DNA of 64,000 bases from JAKASV01 sp963754845 (GCA_963754845.1 CAVWHE010000004.1:62001-126000); one strand, 5' to 3'. Counted from the first letter of the stretch, positions 42,253-51,104 are shown. Notes: generated by a model not told the origin, from the sequence alone. Numbers and translations are program-made.

Positions 42253-43980
42253 GTGAAGAGGGTACTTCGAGATAGCGTGAGGACGACGGTCCTCGTAGCG
42301 TTCGTTGCGTCGTCGGTGGTGGGGGCGGCGGAGCCGGGGGGTGCGGTAGTTGAGGAGCGTAGTCTTGCCTGGGGATCTGAGTGCAAACAAGATGGCGTGC
42401 TCGTACGGCAGGACCGGCTTTCGTTGGCTGACGCCAAGAGCCATGGAGCCGCGGTACGCTCAGTTGCCTGGTGCTGTCCGTGTTCTATGCCAGGTCTTGA
42501 AAACAAGGCCCTTTTGGCCGTGGGTGGTGATGCTGCCGGAGCGGCATGTGTAACGGCGCGTATCTATGTGGTTGACAAGCTGAGCGGACATCTCATCGAG
42601 ATAGTGCAGGATGGTTGTTCCTGCCGCTGCACGGTACCGCGCCTACCTCTGAGTACCGCCTGGAAGGGCGATGGCAAAGTAGTCAGTGCTGTTTCGTGGC
42701 TCTGCACGCGTGATCACCAACTTTTGGCACTTGCTGGATACAAACTTCACGTGCCATCGATAGCGCCCAAAAATCCCGATCCTGCCGACGTTATCGTGTT
42801 CAATATAGAGGGTGTTACGCGTACGTGCGACGGTGACTATGTTCTCACAGTCAACGCCATCAACAGTTTTAACCATAAAGCTCCCGTTCATGCCCTTGCG
42901 TGGATACCGGCACGAGACAATGAGTGTGAGCCGCCGGGACTTATCGGTTACCTCGTTGTCGGTGGGCAAAAGGCATGCGATGGAGCGAGTATTCGCATCG
43001 TTCCCTATTGCATAAAACCATGCCAAACGAACCCCGTTCACTGCGATTGCCAAACACCATGTGCCAGCTGTTCCGCGTGTGGCTCCAGCCGACACTGCCG
43101 TATGCATTCTAGCAGCTTTAGTGACGGTCTTGGTGGTTCCAAAATTGGTGATGGTGGTAAAGATGATCCACGTGCGTCGCGTATGTTCGTTAAAGCTGGC
43201 TTTGATACGGCTTGCGCACTTTCTTTAGAAACGGGGGCAACTATATGTGCCCTCGATGTGTGTACCGGACCGCAGCAGCGGACCCTCGTGGCTGCTGGCG
43301 GACGGGCAACGTGTGAAGTATGCCCGGGTGCGAACGTGTTTGTGTATGCGCTCGATTGTAAGTGCGGATATCCCACCGTAGAGTCACTGGCACAGGGCCA
43401 TTATTGTGCGGGTTCCGTGGAAGCGGTGCGCTGGTGCTGTACGAGTAAATACTGCGAATCTTTGCCACCTCTTGCGGTCGGCGGAGGCTCGGCGGATAAA
43501 CGGTCGAAGAACGCTGTCCTTTATCGTGTGGCGCGTGATCAAGAGCTCCATGAGTTTGCTTCGTTTACGCCCTCAATGAGTGGCCTTGGGTGTGTTGCCG
43601 GTATTATCTGGAATACGCCGTGTCCGTGTACGTATCTTACCATCGCCGGCGTTCCTCGCAAACGGTGCGAGGGCAATGAGCACAACATTGTTGTGTACAA
43701 AAAAAATGCGCAGAGCACGACCTTCGAACAGGCATGTTCAGTTAAATTCGATTCGTCTGTCACGGCTCTTGATTGGTGTCGGGTGCAAGGTCCATCATCG
43801 CTTCTTGCCGTTGGTTCAACGGGCACGAGGTGTCACGACGACCACAATTGTTGTGGTAACGATGATTGTGCCCGGTGCAGGCGTACGTGCGAAGTTGCTG
43901 TTTATAAGGCATTTATGTGTGGTCTGGAGATTGAGCCGGTGTGCATGCGCGAATCGGGGATGCCCGGTGAAAAACCGTAA
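42253..43980 (+). CDS. Secreted Cys-rich seven-blade WD40-like protein (copy 2)
   Basis: About 575 residues from the GTG at 42253, with AAGGAG 7 nt upstream. The frame opens further up at 42175 but only this start gives a good signal peptide (Val-Lys-Arg-Val then a hydrophobic stretch ending Ala-Ala-Glu). Seven blades can be counted with the same Val-x-Ser-h-x-Trp and Leu-Ala-Val-Gly-Gly plan, for example Val-Arg-Ser-Val-Ala-Trp-Cys-Cys and Val-Thr-Ala-Leu-Asp-Trp-Cys. The last blade has a His/Asp/Cys-rich loop. It lies between copies 1 and 3 and is more divergent from both than they are from each other. Confidence 0.8.
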   Translation: MKRVLRDSVRTTVLVAFVASSVVGAAEPGGAVVEERSLAWGSECKQDGVLVRQDRLSLADAKSHGAAVRSVAWCCPCSMPGLENKALLAVGGDAAGAACVTARIYVVDKLSGHLIEIVQDGCSCRCTVPRLPLSTAWKGDGKVVSAVSWLCTRDHQLLALAGYKLHVPSIAPKNPDPADVIVFNIEGVTRTCDGDYVLTVNAINSFNHKAPVHALAWIPARDNECEPPGLIGYLVVGGQKACDGASIRIVPYCIKPCQTNPVHCDCQTPCASCSACGSSRHCRMHSSSFSDGLGGSKIGDGGKDDPRASRMFVKAGFDTACALSLETGATICALDVCTGPQQRTLVAAGGRATCEVCPGANVFVYALDCKCGYPTVESLAQGHYCAGSVEAVRWCCTSKYCESLPPLAVGGGSADKRSKNAVLYRVARDQELHEFASFTPSMSGLGCVAGIIWNTPCPCTYLTIAGVPRKRCEGNEHNIVVYKKNAQSTTFEQACSVKFDSSVTALDWCRVQGPSSLLAVGSTGTRCHDDHNCCGNDDCARCRRTCEVAVYKAFMCGLEIEPVCMRESGMPGEKP

Positions 43981-44213
43981 CGAGTGTCGATTGTGCGCGG
44001 TGGTTCAGCAACCGTTGTAGTATGGAATGGTGTCCAGGAGGTGCGTATGGGTTCATAGGTACAATGTTGGCTCGTTTGTTCCGTGATTGAGCCGTTGTGA
44101 ATACGGTAATGCATGGACTGGTTGTGATGAAGAGACCTTAACGGGCATTTGGTGTACGCGGTGGCATTGCGGTGCTCGTTGGTGAATTTGTCAAAAGGGA
44201 TTTTGTGAAGAAA

Positions 44214-45929
44214 ATGTTCATACGTTCCTGTGGGTTTGTGTGCTGCGGCGCCGCCGCCCTCCTCTGTTCCATGATCCGCTCTGAAGCTCCTTGTGCTGTC
44301 GGCCAAGATCCGTGCCTTTGTATGCAGCAAAACACGCTCTTTTTAACGGATGCAAAAACTCACGGCGCTATAGCACGCTCGGTTGACTGGTGCTGTACGC
44401 CGGGGGTCGTGACAAATATAACAGGCGGCGCTGCAGTTCCAGGTGTGATTCTTCTGGCTCTCGGTGGTGACCCTGGCGTCGATGGGGCAACTGCGCGTAT
44501 TTACGCCCTCAATTTGGACACGGGTTTAGCCACTGAGATAAAGCAAGTTCTTGGTGCAGGCAATCCACAGTTGCCCATTGTCACGGGTGCCAATACCTCG
44601 GTCAATGCCGTTGCCTGGTTTTGTGCATGTGGCAGGACGGTGTTGGCCATCGGTGGTTGCAATCTGAGTGTTCCGGATCCCACGAGCTCTACCGGTGCAA
44701 CCGTTACCGGCGATGTTCTTGTTTTTGATATAAGTGCTGTAACCTATGATAGCACAAATGGTATTTATAAGCTCACCGTTAATAGCGTTACGGGCTACGT
44801 TCACAAGGCTCCCGTTTACTCGCTCGCCTGGTTGCAGCGGCCGGCGGAATGTAGTAAGGCCCAAAAGGATAGCGAGTCCTTTCTAGGATACCTTTTCGTC
44901 GGCGGCTCACCATCCAAGGATGACGTTGCCAGCAGTATCGATATCGTTCCGTACTATACATCGGGTGCGGCGCCTGCTTGTCCCGTTGTCAGCCCCTGTG
45001 TGCCGTACGATCGCGTCGATCAATGGGAACTCAGCGGCCATAGCGGTTGTTGTGGCGGCAAAAGGGCACTGCAGGACGTCATCTTGAGCGGCGCTGCCAA
45101 CCTTCCTGCTGCTGTTACGGCGCAGGATATTGCGGGAGCCAAGCGATCTTCCTTCGATACCGACAATATTCTTCACATAAAGACGGGGACGACTATACGC
45201 TCACTTGACGTATGTGCATCAGGTGACGTGATTCTTCTTGCTGCCGCCGGCGGCGATAGGTACGACTCGTGCTACGATGCCAACATGTTCGTGTACACAT
45301 TTACTCCGATTTGCAGCGAATCGCGCCCTGCGCAGTCTTCGGCGTCGATTATAACGCAGGGACGTTACAGAGGTGGCATAGTTAACAACATCCGTTGGTG
45401 TTGCGCGGCGACGTCGTGCGGCCTCTTCCCTCTCTTTGTAATCGGCGGTTGTACCTCCGACAAAGAGCAGAAAAATGCCATCATCTATCGCATTTCCCGT
45501 GGCCGACGCCTTTGTGAAGTAGCATCAACAAACTCGACTGACAACGGTCTTACGTGCGTTATGGGTGTTGAATGGAGCCCAACGTGTCCCTGCACCAAGC
45601 TCACGGTTGGCGGAGGTTGTCGTGACAATCAAAGTCGCTGCGTAGGGAATCTTTTCCTCTACAAGAAGAACGCATGTCCACCGATACTTGAAAAGATTCG
45701 TTCGACGAATTTTGACTCGACGATAACATCGCTCGCCTGGTGCAATGCCCAAGGTCGTTGTTCGTTCCTTGCAGTGGGTGCCACAGGGACCCTCGTAGGT
45801 AATGATGACGACGATGATGACGAGACGGATAACAGTGGTGACTACGACAAGCTGTGCTACCGCGAGCTCGGCATCTATAGAGCATCGCTCTGTGGTAACC
45901 ATACGGTATGTCCGTCACGGGGTTTTTGA
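44214..45929 (+). CDS. Secreted Cys-rich seven-blade WD40-like protein (copy 3)
   Basis: About 571 residues from ATG 44214, chosen by alignment with copy 1; GTG at 44205 is also possible. The leader and whole architecture match copy 1. A 61-nt DNA block near the start (44238-44298 against 40291-40351) differs at one base, showing a recent duplication. The acidic run before the last strand is kept (Asp-Asp-Asp-Asp-Asp-Glu-Thr-Asp-Asn). Seven repeats and many cysteines are present. A strong terminator follows. The role is unknown. Confidence 0.8.
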   Translation: MFIRSCGFVCCGAAALLCSMIRSEAPCAVGQDPCLCMQQNTLFLTDAKTHGAIARSVDWCCTPGVVTNITGGAAVPGVILLALGGDPGVDGATARIYALNLDTGLATEIKQVLGAGNPQLPIVTGANTSVNAVAWFCACGRTVLAIGGCNLSVPDPTSSTGATVTGDVLVFDISAVTYDSTNGIYKLTVNSVTGYVHKAPVYSLAWLQRPAECSKAQKDSESFLGYLFVGGSPSKDDVASSIDIVPYYTSGAAPACPVVSPCVPYDRVDQWELSGHSGCCGGKRALQDVILSGAANLPAAVTAQDIAGAKRSSFDTDNILHIKTGTTIRSLDVCASGDVILLAAAGGDRYDSCYDANMFVYTFTPICSESRPAQSSASIITQGRYRGGIVNNIRWCCAATSCGLFPLFVIGGCTSDKEQKNAIIYRISRGRRLCEVASTNSTDNGLTCVMGVEWSPTCPCTKLTVGGGCRDNQSRCVGNLFLYKKNACPPILEKIRSTNFDSTITSLAWCNAQGRCSFLAVGATGTLVGNDDDDDDETDNSGDYDKLCYRELGIYRASLCGNHTVCPSRGF

Positions 45930-45987
45930 CAGTTTTGTCAGCGAACATTAAATAAGATATGTGATTGAGGTACCACGGCGACAAGAG

Positions 45988-46025
45988 AGGTGCCGGCGTG
46001 CGGTTCGTGCGCCGGCACCTTTTTT
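45988..46025. terminator. Rho-independent terminator between convergent genes
   Basis: A perfect 11-bp stem (45988-45998 with 46010-46020) followed by a T-run. It ends copy 3 and may also serve the convergent glycosyltransferase gene. Confidence 0.85.
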
Positions 46026-46049
46026 ATGCACCCTCGCCGTTAGAACTTG

Positions 46050-46988
46050 TCACTCTTTCCTCAAGAGAAAGGGTTGCTGACGTCGGTACTCAACGATGCC
46101 GTGCCAGAATCCGCGCACGTAAGAAAGGTCGCAGCGCGCGAGTGTTCTAAGGCACGAGTCGCCAAAAATGGCAAGCATCGTCCAGATATACGCTACAACG
46201 CGCACGCGTTTTTCCGGGTAAAAATTCTTGAAGAAAAGGTACGTGTAATTGCGCACCATCATCGCACGCGCGTCGCACGTATGTTCGCGAGCGATGGGTG
46301 ATTGATGATGAGCAAGGCGGGCGTAGGGATTAAAAAAAAGTTTGCACGTACGCGAGACGCGCTTTGAAAAATCGCAATCCTCCATGTACGCATAGCGCAC
46401 GAGGTTCTCATCAAAACGATGGTGAGCGAGCACGTCGCGACGATACGCGCAGCAGCAACCGCCGAGGGCTTCGACGTCTTTGAACGTCGTCGTTCCATAC
46501 GCGTGGGTTGGCATTCCCGAGCATGTGAACATACCGTGAGCATGGGTTCGTTGAATGAAAAAGAGGCTGCGAAGCACCCTGCCAAAGTAACCAGACGATA
46601 ACGGCACATTCGTTACCGTCCCCATACCGCCTCCGTAAGCCCTGTGGCCGGCAAAAATGCGTTGCATTTCCTTTATGTAGTTCGGTTCAAGAATGACGTC
46701 GTCATCAAGAAAGTGAACAACATCTCCACGCGCGATCTGTGCGCCAATGTTGCGTTGGTGCGTGAGGCCGGGACGACAATGCCGATAGACACGCGCTATG
46801 CCAGAAGATGTGCCGAGGGGAAAATGATCGCGAAATGTGCTTACAAAAAAAAGGGGAACATCGCTGCTGTCAACAACAACGATCTCGATCGTTGGTGCCG
46901 TCTGTTTTTCGAGTGATGCGAGGCACGCACAGAGCGATTCAAGACGGTTGCGCGTGCAGACAACAACACTTACGGCAAGCGGCTTCAT
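46050..46988 (-). CDS. Family 2 glycosyltransferase
   Basis: About 312 residues from the ATG at 46988 (Met-Lys-Pro-Leu-Ala-Val-Ser-Val-Val-Val-Cys-Thr-Arg-Asn-Arg). This is the usual GT2 start; the open frame reaches 47051. The GT-A core has the strand Ile-Val-Val-Val-Asp-Ser-Ser and the metal-binding Phe-Leu-Asp-Asp-Asp-Val. A later Glu-Asp-Cys-Asp-Phe-Ser-Lys-Arg motif matches the ED(Y/F) acceptor region. A hydrophobic C-terminal part could sit on the membrane. It probably adds sugar to a surface glycan or glycolipid. It stands alone. Confidence 0.88.
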   Translation of the reverse strand: MKPLAVSVVVCTRNRLESLCACLASLEKQTAPTIEIVVVDSSDVPLFFVSTFRDHFPLGTSSGIARVYRHCRPGLTHQRNIGAQIARGDVVHFLDDDVILEPNYIKEMQRIFAGHRAYGGGMGTVTNVPLSSGYFGRVLRSLFFIQRTHAHGMFTCSGMPTHAYGTTTFKDVEALGGCCCAYRRDVLAHHRFDENLVRYAYMEDCDFSKRVSRTCKLFFNPYARLAHHQSPIAREHTCDARAMMVRNYTYLFFKNFYPEKRVRVVAYIWTMLAIFGDSCLRTLARCDLSYVRGFWHGIVEYRRQQPFLLRKE

Positions 46989-47497
46989 TGCCGTAAACCA
47001 ATGCTTCGTCGTTATCTTTACCCAAAGTTCTCTTGGCATCGTTGTTTTCACAAATTATAAGTCTAGCTCTAATTTATCCAAAGTATACATTTGATGACAA
47101 GCCTGCCTTGAATGCCCTACGACGGGGAATGCCCTACGCGGGCGGCGCCAACAGCCTGTTGGATCCTATTTTAAGAGAACCTCTGTGGGAATGAATGCCC
47201 TACGACGGGGGGAAGGACCTACGCGGGCATGTGCCAAAGGGAGAGGGTTGCGCCGCCCAACCACCCTCTGGACACCCAAGGGCGTCTACATCCTGTTGGA
47301 TCCGGTTTTCGCGCGTTATCCACAGGCTTTGCTTGCGCGGACACGACTTAATGGTTTGCCTTGCAGGGCAAGACAACCCATACGCCGGTCATGGGACGCG
47401 CTACCGGAAGCGCGAGGCGCGCACAGACCAAGAACGGTATGCCTGCGCATCCATCAACAAGGAGTACGTGAAACATGCGTAAGGCAGAGGGGAAACT
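46989..47497. other. Repeat-rich region without a gene
   Basis: Apart from the repeat, the rest (47217-47497) is GC-rich. It holds another partial unit near 47291 (CCTGTTGGATCC). The open frames here are short and biased, so no gene is called. Confidence 0.5.
47111..47216 (+). repeat. Palindromic repeat element, copy A
   Basis: Two related units (47111-47127 and 47194-47210) share AATGCCCTACGACGGGG. Between them the piece 47129-47162 is identical over 34 nt to 50887-50920. Its core CCAACAGCCTGTTGG is self-complementary. The stretch 47145-47185 recurs inverted at 50945-50986. Confidence 0.8.
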
Positions 47498-49253
47498 CGC
47501 GGTGTTTTAACCTACATTGGGCAACCCTCGCCCTCGGCCACGCCATATATTTGGGCGACTTCATGACCAAAGAAGGCGAGAATCTTTTTTCTGAGACTTG
47601 TCATGCCGTCTAGCAAGGTCCTTGTAACGTTATTGATACTAACTGTCACTACGCTTATGCCATCAAGGATTTGAAAAATCCACCGCAAGGTCGGACGCTT
47701 TGTCGGACGATTTATTTGGTTTGGCAGCGTCTCATTGAGAGTTTTGAGAGCACTTCGCAAACGCCTTTGTCCGATGGAGTAAACGAGTAACGCCAGGGTC
47801 ATGACGACAAGCAGAGCCTGTATCCGAGACTCTTTCTTTAGAAACAGGGATGAAGCAAAGAAGGACGGGTGTTTCAAAAAGGCAAAGCCCTTTTCTACGC
47901 AATCCTGGCCTTTGTAATGCCGCAAAATTTCGTCGGGAGAAACCTCGTGGCCCACCGTTGTTGCAAGGACAAAACAGGCCCTGTGAGCTATCTCGGTTTC
48001 GATGACCCCACTCTTTGGGACGAATGTACCACGCAGCCTGTAGACATATTTTTTCGACGCATCATCCATCGAGGGGCGGCCAGGCTTTTCATGGTGCACG
48101 AGGCTCTCGACCGAAACCTCCTCGAGCGTATGAAAGCGTGCCTTTTTTTTCAAACAAGTGATCTCCTTTTCTACGTCTTCCTGGCATGCAAACGTCCTTT
48201 TGGCTGCCTTGCCAAGCTGCTCTTTGAGCAATGCGTAGTCACGTGCGACATCTCTTTCGACTGATTTGACGGCACGCGTGCGTGCTGCCTCAGATTGTAC
48301 CACAATCCAGCGCTGGGGAAAGCCAAAGTGAAAAATGGGAAATTCGCGCAGCTGATAGTCATCGTCAACTCGTGACCAAACATTCTCGCTGACGGCCGTG
48401 GCAACCGATTCATGTTCCTTTTTTATCGTCGAGGGAACTCTGGTTATAAAGTTTATGGCGCTCAAGGAGGCAGCATTGCCGGCAAAATAGAGCTTGGAAT
48501 CGGCGATGAGGCACCTAGACTCGTTGCTTGCCTTAAATTTCTCAACCAGCTCCTTTGCTCGCTGTGCAAGAATTACGTTATCGGATTCGTTGCCCTTCCA
48601 TGTGCGCACGGCCAAGGGAATTCCTGCATCTTGTGTTGCCAGTAGTTCAAGGATGACTTGTTTAAGGTCAGGGCGTTTATCCTTCGAATAACCATGCGCC
48701 ACGACGACATCGGCACCATCAAGCTCGTGATTATACTGGCCGCTCAGCGAAAACGTTGTTGTGTCTGCATGCTGGTACCTTTGATCAACTTTCTCGGTAA
48801 CACACGCTGCCATGGCAACTTTGCTAAACAGGGCCTGGCAACCATAGTCGTAGATTGTATCCAAGGCCCTGCCCAACTTGTACCGATTAAAAGTTTCAGC
48901 TTCCACATCCTTGCAAAAAAGCAGGCGCAATGGCTTATTCTCGAAGAATTGGGGAGTGAGCATGAGGGGGCGATCAGAGAAACCCAATCCGTTCAATATC
49001 ATCGCTACAACGGCCTCTCCTGTCGTTATTTCCTCCTGACTGTCGGTTCCAACAAGATCATCGATGAGTTGGGAAATTTTTAGATCCCTCATGACCCCGG
49101 TAACTACCCCAAGATGATCGAGCCTCTCTACTTTTGTCTGCATTTTTCCCTGCCAGGTGCTTAAATGAGCCTTTCGCCTTTACCCCTCCATGAGTGCAAA
49201 GTTAAATCATCCGTTCTTTTTTACAAGCTGCCCAATGTGGGTTTTTAAGATGT
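47498..49253 (-). mobile_element. IS1634-family insertion sequence
   Basis: One transposase gene is framed by imperfect inverted ends. On the left CCTACATTGGGCA (47511-47523), on the right TGCCCAATGTGGG (49229-49241), 12 of 13 matching. A GAAACT hexamer on each side (47492-47497 and 49254-49259) may be the target duplication, which sets the limits given, but this is uncertain. The transposase stop lies in the left end. The element looks intact and may still be active. Confidence 0.8.
47512..49143 (-). CDS. IS1634-family transposase
   Basis: A 543-residue DDE transposase with the N-terminal DUF4277-like region (Leu-Asp-His-Leu-Gly-Val-Val and Leu-Asn-Gly-Leu-Gly-Phe). The catalytic core has Asp-Thr-Thr-Thr-Phe-Ser, Ile-Ala-Asp-Ser-Lys-Leu-Tyr and the Tyr-x-x-Gln-x-x-Val-Glu-Lys-Gly-Phe-x-x-Leu-Lys motif, which stands for the YREK box. 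No frameshift is seen. It cuts and pastes the element above. Confidence 0.93.
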   Translation of the reverse strand: MQTKVERLDHLGVVTGVMRDLKISQLIDDLVGTDSQEEITTGEAVVAMILNGLGFSDRPLMLTPQFFENKPLRLLFCKDVEAETFNRYKLGRALDTIYDYGCQALFSKVAMAACVTEKVDQRYQHADTTTFSLSGQYNHELDGADVVVAHGYSKDKRPDLKQVILELLATQDAGIPLAVRTWKGNESDNVILAQRAKELVEKFKASNESRCLIADSKLYFAGNAASLSAINFITRVPSTIKKEHESVATAVSENVWSRVDDDYQLREFPIFHFGFPQRWIVVQSEAARTRAVKSVERDVARDYALLKEQLGKAAKRTFACQEDVEKEITCLKKKARFHTLEEVSVESLVHHEKPGRPSMDDASKKYVYRLRGTFVPKSGVIETEIAHRACFVLATTVGHEVSPDEILRHYKGQDCVEKGFAFLKHPSFFASSLFLKKESRIQALLVVMTLALLVYSIGQRRLRSALKTLNETLPNQINRPTKRPTLRWIFQILDGISVVTVSINNVTRTLLDGMTSLRKKILAFFGHEVAQIYGVAEGEGCPM

Positions 49254-49265
49254 GAAACTGGTGCT

Positions 49266-49925
49266 TCAAAAGAGTGGGACAACGTGCGATCCGAGGGTCA
49301 GCGTGCTTCCGTCATTGAACGTCAGCTGGAATACGGTGCTGTCATCAAATAAACCTCCCGGTACGCATTGCTTAATGGTAATGGTCGTGAGCGTTGCGAG
49401 CTCGCGAGCCGTCATGTTGACATCTGAATCGAGGGCAATCGCGGCACGGAGTCGTAGTGCTGTAGGATTTGACGAATCTGATTTCATGGGATAGGCACAG
49501 AAGCCTACTCTGCCGCCAAGGAGGTTTCTTGAAACCTTGATGGCGGAATGGTGGGTGATAGCCGTCTGCGGTGTTCCGATCCTTGGATCGACGTCCAGCT
49601 GGACGAAGTGGGAAGCAGTTCCCTCCGCCGGAAGGCCGTTAATCCTCACTTCAATCGGTGTCGAAAGTTCATTTTTTACCTCTATAGTGCGTTCGCCGGT
49701 TACCAGCATGCTTTCGGCAACGCTGAAGCCTATAGACTCAGGAATTTCAGAAAGTGCTTCGTATCCCCGCTTTGCGCTTCCCCACTGAGATAAGGTACCG
49801 AGAACTTTTTTTTGCTCTCTGCTTAACGCAGCGAATTCTCGATAAGTAGCTGCCGCGTGCATCGAACACCAACCTAGCGCAGTGATCGCTGTAAGTACCG
49901 CGGCTGCCATGGCTACCATTTTCAT
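49266..49925 (-). CDS. Exported hypothetical protein, 219 aa
   Basis: A protein with a signal peptide (about residues 1-26, Met-Lys-Met-Val-Ala-Met then Ala-rich). The mature part begins with a helix and continues mostly as beta-strand. A central Gly-Thr-Pro-Gln-Thr-Ala-Ile and a late Gly-Ser-Thr-Leu-Thr-Leu-Gly-Ser are visible. It ends 12-16 bp from the IS end, so its terminator or a downstream part may have been affected. No family is recognised. Confidence 0.6.
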   Translation of the reverse strand: MKMVAMAAAVLTAITALGWCSMHAAATYREFAALSREQKKVLGTLSQWGSAKRGYEALSEIPESIGFSVAESMLVTGERTIEVKNELSTPIEVRINGLPAEGTASHFVQLDVDPRIGTPQTAITHHSAIKVSRNLLGGRVGFCAYPMKSDSSNPTALRLRAAIALDSDVNMTARELATLTTITIKQCVPGGLFDDSTVFQLTFNDGSTLTLGSHVVPLF

Positions 49926-50045
49926 GTTTTACCCTTTAATTGACGTTTAAAATTAAAAATAGAAAAATATTGCCAAGAAATAACATGACAATTGCAAGCA
50001 TATTGTACATAAATATTTCAAAAAAGAAAGTGATGCTTTTTTTTG

Positions 50046-50074
50046 TTGCCCGCCGCGGCATTTGTTTCTATACT
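50046..50074 (+). promoter_or_regulatory. Promoter of tRNA-Ser
   Basis: TTGCCC (50046-50051), a 17-bp spacer and TATACT (50069-50074, five of six). It ends 12 bp before the tRNA. Confidence 0.55.
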
Positions 50075-50085
50075 TAAAAGTCGTC

Positions 50086-50177
50086 GGAGAGGTGGCAGAG
50101 TGGTCTAATGCGACGGTCTTGAAAACCGTTATCTCGAGAGATCGGGATCAAGGGTTCGAATCCCTTCCTCTCCTCCA
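50086..50177 (+). tRNA. tRNA-Ser (UGA)
   Basis: A type II tRNA of 92 nt including CCA. The acceptor is GGAGAGG/CCTCTCC, the anticodon stem ACGGT/ACCGT, the anticodon TGA (50120-50122), the variable arm is about 20 nt, and the T-arm AAGGG/CCCTT. The discriminator is U, where G is usual for serine tRNA. Confidence 0.95.
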
Positions 50178-50204
50178 CGGTTGTCCGGTAATCGCCGCAT
50201 GATC

Positions 50205-50756
50205 CTAACACTTTTGGATAAATCCTTCGATGGGCCATGGGCGCGACACGTCAAGATGGCGGTCTTTGAGGGGTTCGTGATGAACAAGAAAGTTGACCCT
50301 TTTGATGCCGATCCCACTGTTTCGTATGGTTTTCAAAAGGCTTTCAAGATGCATCCACCGGTCGAAGATTTTTTCGTGGCCAGCAAGTGGGTTGCGGGAA
50401 AATGATATGAAAGCTTCGTCGCCGCACGCTCCCGCAAGAAGAACTGCTTCAAGAAGTGTTTTTTGGGCCAAACATCCAGAATCTTCAAGAACTGCGAGCC
50501 AGCTCGTTACAAGAGAGCGCAATGTCTGAATTTTGTCATCCGACCACAGAATCGTTGCCCTTTCCTCCTTATAGGCAACCCGATCCCACAAAAAGATGGT
50601 AATGACCTTTTTGTTTGCTGAGTTTTCCAAAGGAGCGCTACGCACAGTGGATGACGATGTCCACTGTACGATGAGCAGCCCACGCTCAATGGCGTAGTAC
50701 GCCAGACCACCGGCGCAACAAAGCACGCTCACGCCTATAAGGGCCAGCGGCCTCAT
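50205..50756 (-). CDS. Exported or membrane-anchored hypothetical protein, 183 aa
   Basis: An N-terminal hydrophobic segment (residues 1-22) is followed by one soluble domain. The middle reads Gly-Asp-Glu-Ala-Phe-Ile-Ser-Phe-Ser-Arg-Asn and the end Leu-Lys-Asp-Arg-His-Leu-Asp-Val-Ser-Arg-Pro-Trp. These recall GerMN-like (spore germination-type) domains of envelope proteins, but the match is from memory and weak. It is close to the 3' side of tRNA-Ser on the other strand. Confidence 0.6.
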   Translation of the reverse strand: MRPLALIGVSVLCCAGGLAYYAIERGLLIVQWTSSSTVRSAPLENSANKKVITIFLWDRVAYKEERATILWSDDKIQTLRSLVTSWLAVLEDSGCLAQKTLLEAVLLAGACGDEAFISFSRNPLAGHEKIFDRWMHLESLLKTIRNSGIGIKRVNFLVHHEPLKDRHLDVSRPWPIEGFIQKC

Positions 50757-50867
50757 AATTTTACCTCAACAATCCACGAAAAAATAGGTTCCGCATGGAG
50801 AAGTATATACGAATTTTGCAGTTCGTACGACGAGCCTAATCTATCAAAAATAACGCGGGTTTGTTTT

Positions 50868-50990
50868 TGATGCCCTGTGACGGGGGATGCCCTACGCGGG
50901 CGGCGCCAACAGCCTGTTGGTGCTTCCCGCACAGGGCGTTCATTCAGAGGTTCTCTTAAAAATAGGATCCAACAGGCTGTTGGCGCGTAA
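50868..50990 (+). repeat. Palindromic repeat element, copy B
   Basis: It holds an 18-bp perfect inverted repeat (50903-50920 and 50969-50986) around a 48-nt loop. The left arm with its flank (50887-50920) is identical to 47129-47162. The right arm with flank (50945-50986) is the reverse complement of 47145-47185 except for one extra base. Confidence 0.85.
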
Positions 50991-51032
50991 CTACCCCTGG
51001 TGCGCCTGTGACATGTGCAATCCACGTTATTC

Positions 51033-51061
51033 TTGACAAATCAGGCATGGCTTTGTACCTT
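51033..51061 (+). promoter_or_regulatory. Promoter of tRNA-Lys/tRNA-Glu
   Basis: A perfect TTGACA (51033-51038) and a weak TACCTT (51056-51061) with a 17-bp spacer, 43 bp before tRNA-Lys. Confidence 0.5.
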
Positions 51062-51104
51062 TTGAGAGTATCTTTTACATAGCATGCGCAGGCCGGAAAA
51101 CCGT

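Larger units (their letters stand above)
50757..51104. other. 348-bp intergenic region
   Basis: It contains repeat copy B and the tRNA-Lys promoter. The rest (50757-50867) is AT-rich and probably carries the promoter of the 183-residue gene, though no clear boxes stand out. Confidence 0.5.

Noticed and set aside
43981..44171. Terminator after cysteine-rich copy 2
   Set aside because: CGGT/ACCG near 44000-44015 is short and has no T-run.
47111..47210. Possible CRISPR-like array
   Set aside because: Only two units with unequal spacing and no cas genes; better explained as a palindromic repeat family.
47185..47613. 142-residue frame before the IS
   Set aside because: It runs through repeat copy A and into the transposase gene, and its composition reflects the GC-rich repeat.
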